Positions 40,213 through 48,389 of a stretch of DNA of 53,115 nt are shown here, one piece after another. Below the pieces are notes generated by a model that was not told the DNA's origin, searched no databases, and saw only the letters and a program-made list of their open reading frames with translations. The translations under genes were made by a program, and so were the position numbers. The first letter of the stretch is position 1. Each line of letters starts with the position of its first letter. Source of the DNA: Lentisphaerae bacterium RIFOXYA12_64_32 (GTDB lineage: Bacteria; Verrucomicrobiota; Lentisphaeria; Oligosphaerales; YB12-FULL-65-16); NCBI GenBank assembly GCA_001803235.1, contig MHBL01000136.1, positions 1 to 53,115 of the forward strand. Direction: 5' to 3'.

Positions 40213-43200
40213 TCACTCCAACTTCAGTTCGCCGAGGCGTGCGGGGATGTGGAAGCTGGCGCTGAAGTTCGGGGTCCAGGCCGTGAGTTCGCGCGGCTTC
40301 TCGCCGGTGGCGCGGAAGAAGTTGCCGTAGAACACACTGCCCGGCTTGACGCCGCCGGGGAGTAGCGTGTCCAGCGGGAAGACGAGGCAGACGGTCCAGG
40401 CATCGGGTTTCGAGGTGTCAGAGACGACCTTCACGCCGCTGGGCGGCATGGGCTCGCCGTCGCCGCAGCCGATGTCATGGAATGCGCCCTTCGGGTTCAC
40501 ACCCACTTGCCGGTACGGCCGGGCGCGCTGCCGCGCGAAGAACACTTCCCAGTCGTCGCCCGCCCAGATGCCGTCGTCGTTGTGGAGTTTGGCGGTCTCG
40601 ACCGGTTCGGAGAGCCGGACGTACAGGAACTGGCCGTCGTGCGCGACGCGCGCCTCGGGCGTGCGTTTCGCCGGGTAGCCCTCAAGCTGCCGCCAGTTGC
40701 CAAGCAACGCGGCTTTGGCCCAGTCGACCTTGGCGGGGTCGCCGGCCGCGGCGGCGTCCGGCAGTTTCGGGACACTGGCAGTGGCGGGCCCCTGGGCCTT
40801 GAGCTTCTCGACCTCGGGCTGCAGCCGTTCGCGCTCGGCGCGCTTGCCGCGGCCCTCGAGCATGTATTCCCAGACGCCCTTCTCGAACAGCGCCACGCGC
40901 TGCTTCTCGATATCGGTCTGCGCCAGGCGCGTGGCCTCGGCCATGTACTGGCCCAGCTCGGCCATGCGCTCCGCGGTGCCGAGACTGACCCAGGCGAGCT
41001 CCTCGGTCTGGTGCGTGTGGCGCAGGCCTTTCTGGATGTCCTCCGGGTAGTTGGCCGGGTTGGTGTAGATCTCCTCGATGCGCAGGTACAGTTTCTTCAT
41101 CGGTTCGGCAGCCGCGCCGTAGTAGAGGCGATGGAACTCGTCAATGATCTGGTCGATGTTCAGGTCCGGGTCGTCGAGGAAGCGGAACGTGACGTAGGTG
41201 TCGAGGTAGTCGCCCATATTGTTCAGGAAAGCGCCGCGAATGCCGTCGCGCGCAAACATCTTGAACTGCCGGTCGATGGTGTGCGCAAAGAAGCCAGGGA
41301 AACAGCGCCAGCCGCCGTTCATGGCGATCTCCTCGGGGAAGCAGTAGTACAGCCACAGGTAGATGGGCCGGTCCTTCTCTTTGCCGACCCAACTGTTGTA
41401 GAACGCCATGTCGTTCTCTTCCATGGCCGGCGCCCACCAGTTGCGCACATGCAGGCAGAGCTGTACGGCGATATTCGACTCCAGGCGCGTCGTCTTCGGG
41501 TAGTAGGCGTACGACGAGTAGCTGAGTGTGGCCAGATACTTGCTCGGATGAGACTGCCGGATCTCTTTCGCAACCTTGTTCGCGAAACCAAACACGTAGT
41601 CACTGGCAATACCGTTGGAGAAATGTTTGTTCTCGCGTTCAGTCTCGTCCATTTCCGCCTGGCAAGCCGGGCACTTGCACCAGGAACTGTTGTCCATTGG
41701 CACCAGCGCGAAGAAGTCGCCATTCGCCTGCGCACCGGCCTTCGCGCCCTTGCCGTCGTAGAAGTCGCGGGCGTCCTGAACGACTTGGCCGATGAAGCCG
41801 GGATTGGTGAAGCACATCTGCGGCGGTTGGCCGCTGTAGCCTTGCGCGAACCAGTCTTTGTGCTCGGACTCGAACAGGCTTTCGTTCTTGAGGTTCTTCT
41901 CGTAGAACCGGTCGTAGAAGCCGTAGAACGAGTGGTTTGCCGCGTACGGTTGACCGCCCAGCCGCATGCGCCGCGCGTAGAGCTGCACGTCGTACCCGGA
42001 CGGGTTGTTCCACAGCGCTTTCAGGATCCCGTAGACAGGCAGGTACGTGCCCTGGCGGAAGATGAACCGCGGTGCGCGCCGCACATCCTGGCCGGTCACT
42101 TTCAGTGTCGGTGCGCTCGGACAGACCAGCCCGACTTCGCCGGGCGCAAACCAGCGGGCACCGCAGAATTTCTCGAGGAAGTCATACACCGCGTAGCACG
42201 TGCCCTGCGCGTCATAGGCGCCGGGCAGTGCGACCGAACGCAACCGGCCGCTGACGTCGACGGGGGTCCCGGACTCTTCGTCCAGGCGCAGGAGCAGGGC
42301 TGTGCCCGGGGCGACGTCCGGCGCCGCGGCGAGGCCCTCCGGGGTCACAGTCAACACGGTCTCGGAGATGCGGACTTCGTCCAGGTCGCCGGTGAAGGCG
42401 TTGCCCACCGGCTTGTCCGGCGCGTCGGTCCCGATGCCGCCGATGTGCAGCGTGGCATTCTTGCAGGTCGAAAGGTTGAACGCGGCCGTGCCCTGGCTCT
42501 TGCCGTCAATGAACAGTTCGAGCTTCTTGTCGGCCACGCTGTGCGTTGCGGCGATGTGATGCCAGCCGGGCGCCAAGTCACCGGACACAACGGCGGTGCC
42601 GTTCTTGCCGTCATAGGTCACATACTTGATCTTGCGCGCGCCGTTCCCCGCCTCGACGATGTGGTAGGTCCAGGGGTTTGCGCCGTCGAGCCGCAGCAGC
42701 GTCCCGGCGCCCGGCGGTGCGGGCGTGTCCTTCGGCAGCCGCACCCAGCACTCGAGCGTGCCGGCGTCGTCACGGAACCCGGGCGCGGTCACGCGCAGCG
42801 CGGTCTTGCCGTCGAACCGCAGCGCGCGGCCGAACCGGCCATCGACGGGCTGCGGTGTGCCGCGGACCGCGACGTTCGACGGCGGCGGTTCCGGCTTGTC
42901 GTTGCCCATGAGAACCAGGGCGTTCGGGCGGAACCCGACCAGATATTCCTGACTTGCGAAGTCCGCAGACTTGAGTCCGAGTTCACGCGTCACAGCACTC
43001 TCACCGACAAGGATGCGCGTACCGGTGACCGGCTGTGCATCGGTGGCCACCGGTAGGTCCACGCCCGTGATGCGGCGCACGTGCAACTGCAGTTCCTGCG
43101 CGGCGAACGCGGCGATGTGCGAGGGCTTTTCTGCCAGCACCAAGGTGGCGACAGGCTTGCCGTTATCCACCAGCATTAGGGTCTGGGGTTCGCCAGCGGC

Positions 43201-43275
43201 TTTCGCGCCGAGAACCGCGGTGAACAATGCGCCACCCGCAAGCCAACCCGTCCAGCAGAATCGTCCGGTGAGCAT
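40213..43275 (-). CDS. DUF4838 protein with nested LamG and C-terminal CBM9-like domain
   Basis: The 1020-residue secreted protein has a signal ending near AKAA. The N-terminal GH67/GH20-N-like domain starts ~30 (AAFAAQELQLHVRRITGVDL) and is interrupted at ~127-355 by a LamG domain (ALRFDGKTALRVTAPGF, WHHIAATHS). It resumes at CYAVYDFLEKFCGARWFAPG. DUF4838 (~385-790) contains WCKCPACQAEMDE and LYYCFPEEIAMNGGW. The CBM9-like end (~855-1020) has WAGDDWEVFFARQ. DUF4838 proteins are suspected glycoside hydrolases related to GH20/GH115; activity is unproven. AGGAGG sets ATG 43275. Confidence 0.85.
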   Translation of the reverse strand: MLTGRFCWTGWLAGGALFTAVLGAKAAGEPQTLMLVDNGKPVATLVLAEKPSHIAAFAAQELQLHVRRITGVDLPVATDAQPVTGTRILVGESAVTRELGLKSADFASQEYLVGFRPNALVLMGNDKPEPPPSNVAVRGTPQPVDGRFGRALRFDGKTALRVTAPGFRDDAGTLECWVRLPKDTPAPPGAGTLLRLDGANPWTYHIVEAGNGARKIKYVTYDGKNGTAVVSGDLAPGWHHIAATHSVADKKLELFIDGKSQGTAAFNLSTCKNATLHIGGIGTDAPDKPVGNAFTGDLDEVRISETVLTVTPEGLAAAPDVAPGTALLLRLDEESGTPVDVSGRLRSVALPGAYDAQGTCYAVYDFLEKFCGARWFAPGEVGLVCPSAPTLKVTGQDVRRAPRFIFRQGTYLPVYGILKALWNNPSGYDVQLYARRMRLGGQPYAANHSFYGFYDRFYEKNLKNESLFESEHKDWFAQGYSGQPPQMCFTNPGFIGQVVQDARDFYDGKGAKAGAQANGDFFALVPMDNSSWCKCPACQAEMDETERENKHFSNGIASDYVFGFANKVAKEIRQSHPSKYLATLSYSSYAYYPKTTRLESNIAVQLCLHVRNWWAPAMEENDMAFYNSWVGKEKDRPIYLWLYYCFPEEIAMNGGWRCFPGFFAHTIDRQFKMFARDGIRGAFLNNMGDYLDTYVTFRFLDDPDLNIDQIIDEFHRLYYGAAAEPMKKLYLRIEEIYTNPANYPEDIQKGLRHTHQTEELAWVSLGTAERMAELGQYMAEATRLAQTDIEKQRVALFEKGVWEYMLEGRGKRAERERLQPEVEKLKAQGPATASVPKLPDAAAAGDPAKVDWAKAALLGNWRQLEGYPAKRTPEARVAHDGQFLYVRLSEPVETAKLHNDDGIWAGDDWEVFFARQRARPYRQVGVNPKGAFHDIGCGDGEPMPPSGVKVVSDTSKPDAWTVCLVFPLDTLLPGGVKPGSVFYGNFFRATGEKPRELTAWTPNFSASFHIPARLGELKLE

Positions 43276-43360
43276 CGAGAACCTCCTCTGTGTGATGTGG
43301 ACGCGCCGAGTCGTCCGACGGAATGTGGTCGCCCCAACCCAGGCCCATCGAGCACACAGG

Positions 43361-43389
43361 ACAGTAGTTCCGCACAGGGGAACGGTCAA
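43361..43389 (-). promoter_or_regulatory. Promoter of the DUF4838 gene
   Basis: On the minus strand TTGACC (43389-43384), 17 bases, TACTGT (43366-43361). Confidence 0.6.
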
Positions 43390-43425
43390 GCGGCAGGCGG
43401 CGGCGGCGTACAGGTGCACCGCCTC

Positions 43426-43538
43426 GTGGCTCGGCGCGTCCCGCACCGACGCGAGGGACTCGGGCCAGTCCCCGGCCGAGGACCTCGGGCCGGGACGGCC
43501 CCGAGCACCCTACCGCGGTCCCGGAGGTCCCGCGCCAC
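43426..43538 (+). repeat. Repeat B, copy 2
   Basis: It begins GTGGCTCGGCGCGTCCCGC and ends CCCGGAGGTCCCGCGCCAC, followed by TGTTG as in copy 1. It lies between the divergent DUF4838 and AAC(3)-like promoters. Confidence 0.8.
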
Positions 43539-43598
43539 TGTTGTCGGGCCAGGCATACCGCTCTGTCCCGCCATGCGGCAGCGACCCGCCATTCCGGA

Positions 43599-43627
43599 TT
43601 GCACCGAATGCGGTCGCGTTGTATCTT
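43599..43627 (+). promoter_or_regulatory. Promoter of the AAC(3)-like gene
   Basis: TTGCAC (43599-43604), 17 bases, TATCTT (43622-43627). AGAAGGA follows nine bases before ATG 43682. Confidence 0.6.
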
Positions 43628-43681
43628 CGGTGGGCAGAGGGAGTCTCGTCGAGATATTCAAGCCACAGAAGGACGCGCTAT

Positions 43682-44512
43682 ATGGAACCGGAAAAGGGCG
43701 ATCCGAACGTCAAGGTTGGCATACGCGAGGTGGCCGACGGCTTCCGCGCCGTCGGCGCCATGCCGGGCGACACGGTGATCTACCACGGGTCGCTGAGCAG
43801 TATGGGCCAGGTCGAGGGCGGGCCGACCGCGGTCATCGACGGCGCACTGGCCGCGGTTGATCCCGGCGGCACGGTCGCCATGCCGACACTCTGGTTCAAC
43901 GGCAAGGAACCGTTGCAGAAGCCGGAAGACTTCGACGTCAAGACGTCGCCCTCCTACGTCGGCGCGCTGTCGGAAGGCTTTCGGCAGGACCCGCGCAGCG
44001 TACGCAGTCACCACTTCTCGCACGCCATCAGCGCCATCGGCGCCCGCGCAACGGAGTTGACGGCCGGCCACGACAGGTGCAAGCCCCTGCACACGCCGTG
44101 GAGCGAGATGGCGTTCAGCGACGACAGCCCATGGGGGCGTTTGTACGAGTGGAACTCACTGTACTGCTTCATCGGCGTGACGATGCGCGTGTGCACGATG
44201 AAGCACTACTGCGAAGCCCGCATCGTCGCCGAATGCCTCACACAGGCGGCACCGGAGCGGCGGGACGCCCTCAGTGCGCGCCTGGTGCACTACGGCGCGC
44301 CCGGGCTGTGGCCGTTCTACAACAGCGAGGCGACGGGAGAGCTGTTCGCCCAACGCGGCCTGGTCAAGACCGGCAGGATCGGTTCGGCCACCATCCGCGG
44401 CATCCGCACGCGGACCCTGGTGGAGGAAACATTCGCACTGCTGCGCAACGCGCCGCAGGACTGGCTCCCTAAGCCGTTCCTGGACTGGCGCGCAGAGTGC
44501 CTGGGCGCGTGA
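43682..44512 (+). CDS. Aminoglycoside N(3)-acetyltransferase-fold protein (AAC(3)/YokD family)
   Basis: The 276-residue cytosolic protein follows the AAC(3) order: GAMPGDTVIYHGSLSSMGQV near the start, VAMPTLWFNG, RSHHFSHAISAIGARA with the conserved His region, and DDSPWGRLYEWNSLYCFIGV binding acetyl-CoA. Chromosomal YokD-like members in environmental bacteria mostly have unknown natural substrates, such as amino sugars or thiols, so resistance should not be assumed. It is divergent from the DUF4838 gene and has its own promoter. Confidence 0.85.
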   Translation: MEPEKGDPNVKVGIREVADGFRAVGAMPGDTVIYHGSLSSMGQVEGGPTAVIDGALAAVDPGGTVAMPTLWFNGKEPLQKPEDFDVKTSPSYVGALSEGFRQDPRSVRSHHFSHAISAIGARATELTAGHDRCKPLHTPWSEMAFSDDSPWGRLYEWNSLYCFIGVTMRVCTMKHYCEARIVAECLTQAAPERRDALSARLVHYGAPGLWPFYNSEATGELFAQRGLVKTGRIGSATIRGIRTRTLVEETFALLRNAPQDWLPKPFLDWRAECLGA

Positions 44513-44530
44513 GGCGGGCGACGGAAGAAG

Positions 44531-44742
44531 AGGTGTCAGGTTTCAGGAATACGAGTAAAGACGCGCCTGCCCTGACACCCGCATGTCGCTCGCCGGCCAA
44601 CGGACTGGCCGGGCCACAGTCGCGGCGCACAACACGAGCAACACGAGCAACACGAGCAACACGAGCAACACGAGCAACACATCCAGATGGCCGGCCGCGT
44701 CGCCGGAAGCCGGTGACAACCGACACCCGAAACCTGACACCT
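44531..44742. repeat. 212-bp segment bounded by 17-bp inverted 8-mer arrays
   Basis: AGGTGTCAGGTTTCAGG on the left and CCCGAAACCTGACACCT on the right pair at 16 of 17 positions. The interior contains hairpin repeat M (44591-44617) and a 9-bp tandem array. No target duplication was found. Confidence 0.6.
44631..44680. repeat. 9-bp tandem repeat (AACACGAGC)n
   Basis: Five perfect units plus AACAC. It lies ~80 bases upstream of the ABC ATPase start, where slippage could alter expression. Confidence 0.9.
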
Positions 44743-44757
44743 GAAACCTCACCCCCC

Positions 44758-45720
44758 ATGCCAGTCCTCGATGTCATCTCACTCAGCAAGCGGTACGGTC
44801 CCACCATCGGGGTGGAGGACTTGACGTTCAGTGCCGAACCGGGGGAGGTGCTGGGTTACCTTGGCCCCAACGGTGCGGGGAAGACGACGACGATCCGCTG
44901 CATCATGGGCATGCTCGCGCCCACCTCCGGCCGGACGCGCGTGTTCGGGGTCGACGTTCGCCCGGGCCGGGCCACCATGCACGACCGCATCGGCTACCTG
45001 CCCGGCGACTTCCGCATCTGGCCGAACCTGACGGCGCGGCGCGCTTTGGCGGTCATGGCCGCGATCGGCGGTGCTGGTCGCCAGGTCCGGCAGCGGTGCG
45101 AGGAGCTGGCGACGCGGCTCGAACTGGACTTGGACCGGCCGGTCGAGGATCTGTCAAAGGGCAATCGCCAGAAGGTCGGTGTGATCTTCGCGTTTCAGAC
45201 CGCGCCGGACCTGCTGATCCTGGACGAACCCACCGGCAGCCTGGACCCGCTGATTCGCCAGGTGGTCTGGGACATCATCCGCGAAGCAGCACACGGCGGC
45301 GCAACCGTGCTGCTGTCGTCGCACGACCTCGCGGAGGTGGCCGCAGTGTGCGAACGGGCTGCGATTCTGCGCAAGGGCCGGCTCGTCGAGTTGGCCTCCA
45401 TCGCCCGGATCGCAGGCGAGGGCTCGCACCAGCTCAAGATCTGGTTCGCCGAGGGGACTCCGGTCCCGGCGCCGCCCCTGGACCGCCTGCCGAACCTGCG
45501 CGTGCTGCACGCCGAGGGACGAATGCTGCACCTGGCGTACCACGGCAGTCCGGACGGCGTCCTGCGATGGGCCGCCACGCATTCCGTGGAACGGATCAGC
45601 ACGCCGCAGGCGTCGCTGGAGGACGCGTTCGTGCAATACTACAACGGCGATGCGACCGCACCGGCGCAGTCCGCAAGTCCGCGGTCGAGCAGTGTCAACG
45701 TCGGCGTGAAACAGGAATGA
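44758..45720 (+). CDS. ABC transporter ATP-binding protein (CcmA/DrrA-like)
   Basis: The 320-residue ATPase has Walker A GPNGAGKTT (36-44), signature LSKGN (a variant of LSGGQ), Walker B LLILDEPT and the LSSHDL H-loop. It is followed by an ~85-residue C-terminal domain as in exporter ATPases (YxlF/DrrA type). The next gene starts three bases after its stop and encodes the permease. ATG 44758 comes directly after the tandem-array segment and lacks a good Shine-Dalgarno, so translation may be weak. Confidence 0.9.
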   Translation: MPVLDVISLSKRYGPTIGVEDLTFSAEPGEVLGYLGPNGAGKTTTIRCIMGMLAPTSGRTRVFGVDVRPGRATMHDRIGYLPGDFRIWPNLTARRALAVMAAIGGAGRQVRQRCEELATRLELDLDRPVEDLSKGNRQKVGVIFAFQTAPDLLILDEPTGSLDPLIRQVVWDIIREAAHGGATVLLSSHDLAEVAAVCERAAILRKGRLVELASIARIAGEGSHQLKIWFAEGTPVPAPPLDRLPNLRVLHAEGRMLHLAYHGSPDGVLRWAATHSVERISTPQASLEDAFVQYYNGDATAPAQSASPRSSSVNVGVKQE

Positions 45721-45723
45721 CCA

Positions 45724-46623
45724 ATGGATACTCCCGAGGCGGTTGAGCCGCAACCGAAGAGGTCGGCGGGCAGAGGGAGAGGCCCCATGAACGATGGCCG
45801 CCTTCGTCCGCCATTCCCGTTCGCACTGCTGCGGTTCTGGACGCGCCAGACGCTGCCGGCCTGGTGCCTCATTGCGGGCATGATCTTCGTATTCCAGATC
45901 GCCGTGTGCGGGACGATGCACGACAACGAGCGGGTCCGGGCGCTGCTGAGCCTGCTGGAGATGCTGCCGTCGTTCATCAAGGGCATGTTCGGCGGCGACA
46001 TCCTGCAACCCGGCAACACGTCAGCGTTGATCGCCATCGGATACCAGCACCCGCTGGTCCTGGTCCTGTTCATGGTCTATGCCGTCGGCGTTCCGACCGG
46101 GTTGCTGACCGGCGAAGTGCAGCGCGGCACGATGGAACTGCTCCTCAGCCGCCCCGCGACAAAGACGCAGGTCTACGTCTGTGCCGCGTTGCCGACCGTG
46201 GTTGGGATGTTCGCGCTGACGCTGGTGATGTTCGCCGGCACGGTCGCCGGCACGCGCCTGTTCGACTTCGGCATGCCGATCCCGCTCATGTCGTTCTTCC
46301 GCACGGCGGCGACCGGCGGGCTGATGGCCAGCGCCGTGGGTGGTGTGGCGCTGCTGGCGGCCGCGTCGTTCCGCCGGCGCTCGACGGCGGTCGGGCTGAC
46401 CGTGGCGTTCCTGGTCCTGAACCACTTCGTCTTCGTCTTCGCGGGCTGGTGGCCGCTGCTGGACAGCCTGCGCAACGTCAGCTTGTTCGCGTTCGTTGAT
46501 GGCGTCCGTATCTTCCGGGAACACGCCTGGCCCCTCGACGATATGGGCGTGCTGCTGGCGCTGTTGCTGGTGGCCGGAGTGGCAGGCGGAATCATCTGGC
46601 AGAAACGCGACCTGCCGCTGTAG
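45724..46623 (+). CDS. ABC-2 type permease
   Basis: The 299-residue membrane protein has six predicted helices. The motif GEVQRGTMELLLSRPATKTQ after the second helix is the ABC-2 coupling element, as in NatB/YtrC-like permeases. Start 45724 has AGGA nine bases upstream, overlapping the ATPase tail; ATG 45787 with AGGGAG is equally possible and would remove an Arg-rich leader. With the ATPase at 44758 it forms a two-subunit exporter of unknown substrate. Confidence 0.85.
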   Translation: MDTPEAVEPQPKRSAGRGRGPMNDGRLRPPFPFALLRFWTRQTLPAWCLIAGMIFVFQIAVCGTMHDNERVRALLSLLEMLPSFIKGMFGGDILQPGNTSALIAIGYQHPLVLVLFMVYAVGVPTGLLTGEVQRGTMELLLSRPATKTQVYVCAALPTVVGMFALTLVMFAGTVAGTRLFDFGMPIPLMSFFRTAATGGLMASAVGGVALLAAASFRRRSTAVGLTVAFLVLNHFVFVFAGWWPLLDSLRNVSLFAFVDGVRIFREHAWPLDDMGVLLALLLVAGVAGGIIWQKRDLPL

Positions 46624-46663
46624 GGAAGGGGGCGAGTGTCGGGTGTCGAGGGGGGCGACGCCG

Positions 46664-46684
46664 CGTCACGGCGTCACTGAGTCA
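46664..46684. repeat. 8-bp tandem array (GCGTCACK), left of pair
   Basis: GCGTCACG, GCGTCACT, GAGTCAG follow the permease. The inverted counterpart is at 46773-46804. Confidence 0.55.
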
Positions 46685-46772
46685 GAACCCGAACAGCGAC
46701 GGCGCGAAGCGCCTCTCTTGCCGCGCGCCAGTTTCGGGAGAGGGGACGCGCTGCGCCGCCGCGGGCCGGCCG

Positions 46773-46804
46773 TTGACGCAATGACTCTGTGACGCAGTGA
46801 CCCA
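46773..46804. repeat. 8-bp tandem array (GTGACGCA), right of pair
   Basis: TTGACGCA, ATGACTCT, GTGACGCA, GTGACCCA: four units, inverted relative to the array at 46664, so the two bracket ~90 bp. Confidence 0.6.
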
Positions 46805-46853
46805 TGGCACCCGCGGCGACGAACATGGTGGCGTTGCGCGGCGCCAAGGAGCA

Positions 46854-48263
46854 CTACCCCCCCGCCGCCAGCCGCCGGAGGATGTCCCAGTAGGCGCCGC
46901 GGTGGCCGACCTTGATGGCGTCGACAAGGCGCTGGTTGGCGTTGTAGTTGTAGTTCGTGTCGGTGCGGCGCGGATCGAAGAAGAGGAAGCGTTCGTCCCC
47001 CGCGATCTCCGCGTCCAGGATGGCGTAACCGTCGTCTGCCACGGCCGGTGCGATGAAAGCCGGCGGCAGATCGGCATCCCCGGCGCTGATCACCCCTGCC
47101 TTCAGTTCCGGCGTCTGCACCATGGCGGCGAGTTCCGTGCCGGGATAGACCTGCACGCCGAAGCTGACGCCGACCCGGTCGGGCGCGGCCTGTTTCATGA
47201 GCCGGACGGTATTGACCAGGCTTGCCCGCGTTTCGCCCGGTGCGCCGAGCAGCAGATCGAGCATGGTGGTGATGCCGGCCAGGCGGCAGGCGTCCACGGC
47301 GCGGACGATGTCGTCCGGCGTGTAGCCACGGCGCAGGCGGCGTAGCATGGCGGCATCGCCGCTGTCGGCGCCGAAGTTGATTCCCTCGCAACCGGCCTCG
47401 CGCATCAACCGGGCCAGGTCAGGTCCGAACGGCACGGGTGCGCAGTACGCATACCAGCGCAGTCGCGCGCCGAGTCCACGGCGGACCATCTCGCGGCAGA
47501 CCTCGGCGACGTGCTCCGCCACTAGGTTGAACTCGCTGTCGCAGGTGTGCAAGTGGTCCACGCCCAAGGCCAGCAGGCACTCGATCTCGTCAGCCACCGC
47601 AGCAGGCGGGCGCAGGCGCACGAACTGGCCCTTGGCGACCGGGTCGGCGCAGTAGATGCACGGATTGGGGCAACCGCGCTTGGTCTCGAACCCGCCCTGC
47701 CCTCCCTCGCGGAAGTAGCGCGGGTTGTCGAACCAGCGCCGCGTCATGCGCGGCAGTTGCGCCAGGTCAATGAACGTGGGCGGATTCCGCACCCACGCCC
47801 CGTCGCGCTTCCAGATCAAACCGGGGACATCGCGCCCGTCCCCGCCCGTCTCCAGGCTGCGTGCGAACTCCGCCAGCGCGAACTCGCCCTCGCCCCAGAT
47901 GCCGACGTCCGCGCCGACCCGCTCCAGCACGCGCTCGGGCATGACCGAAAAGCCGACACCGCCGACCACCAGCGGCGCCGCGGTGCGGGTGCGGAGTTCG
48001 CGGACCATCTCGGCAAAATCCGGGAGGAACGACTGTCGACTGAGCACGCCGCAGTCGTCGGTATTGCGCAGCGTCAACCCAACCAGTTCGAACTCAGGGC
48101 CGGCGAAGAACCGGACCATGGCCGCACGCCAGTCGTCTTCCCAGCACAGGTCAAGGACGACGACGTCATGCCCGGCGGCATGCATGGCCTCTGCCACGTA
48201 CTCGAGCCCGATCGGCGCGATCGGCGGCCGCATCCGGTTGGTGTTGATCAGGGCGATGCGCAT
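46854..48263 (-). CDS. B12-binding radical SAM protein
   Basis: The 469-residue protein has an N-terminal Rossmann cobalamin-binding-like domain (~1-140, PLVVGGVGFSVMPERVLERV) and a radical SAM barrel whose [4Fe-4S] cysteines are C198, C202 and C205 in KRGCPNPCIYC. DLLLGAPGETRASLVNTVRL is the conserved SAM-binding stretch. The DxHxxG cobalamin motif is not obvious, so B12 may bind base-off without a His ligand or not at all. Many such proteins act in methylation or ring rearrangement; no substrate can be named. ATG 48263 has a weak AAGG site. Confidence 0.85.
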   Translation of the reverse strand: MRIALINTNRMRPPIAPIGLEYVAEAMHAAGHDVVVLDLCWEDDWRAAMVRFFAGPEFELVGLTLRNTDDCGVLSRQSFLPDFAEMVRELRTRTAAPLVVGGVGFSVMPERVLERVGADVGIWGEGEFALAEFARSLETGGDGRDVPGLIWKRDGAWVRNPPTFIDLAQLPRMTRRWFDNPRYFREGGQGGFETKRGCPNPCIYCADPVAKGQFVRLRPPAAVADEIECLLALGVDHLHTCDSEFNLVAEHVAEVCREMVRRGLGARLRWYAYCAPVPFGPDLARLMREAGCEGINFGADSGDAAMLRRLRRGYTPDDIVRAVDACRLAGITTMLDLLLGAPGETRASLVNTVRLMKQAAPDRVGVSFGVQVYPGTELAAMVQTPELKAGVISAGDADLPPAFIAPAVADDGYAILDAEIAGDERFLFFDPRRTDTNYNYNANQRLVDAIKVGHRGAYWDILRRLAAGG

Positions 48264-48298
48264 ACTGCGAGCCTTGTGTTTGCGGAACGGCCGTCCCC

Positions 48299-48381
48299 GT
48301 GGCTCGGCGTGTCCCGCGCCGAAGTAGAGTTCGCCGGCCGGTCCCCGGCCGTGGACCTCGGTCCGGGACGGTCCGCGCCAC
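48299..48381 (+). repeat. Repeat B, copy 4
   Basis: GTGGCTCGGCGTGTCCCGCG to GACGGTCCGCGCCAC, shorter in its right half than copies 1 and 2. It lies between the radical SAM and membrane-protein genes. Confidence 0.75.
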
Positions 48382-48389
48382 CGCTCGCG

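Noticed and set aside
43682..44512. Antibiotic-resistance gene
   Set aside because: AAC(3)-fold proteins are common chromosomal genes with unknown substrates; nothing in the context indicates resistance.
44631..44680. Possible CRISPR-like array
   Set aside because: It is a 9-bp pure tandem repeat with no spacers and no cas genes nearby.
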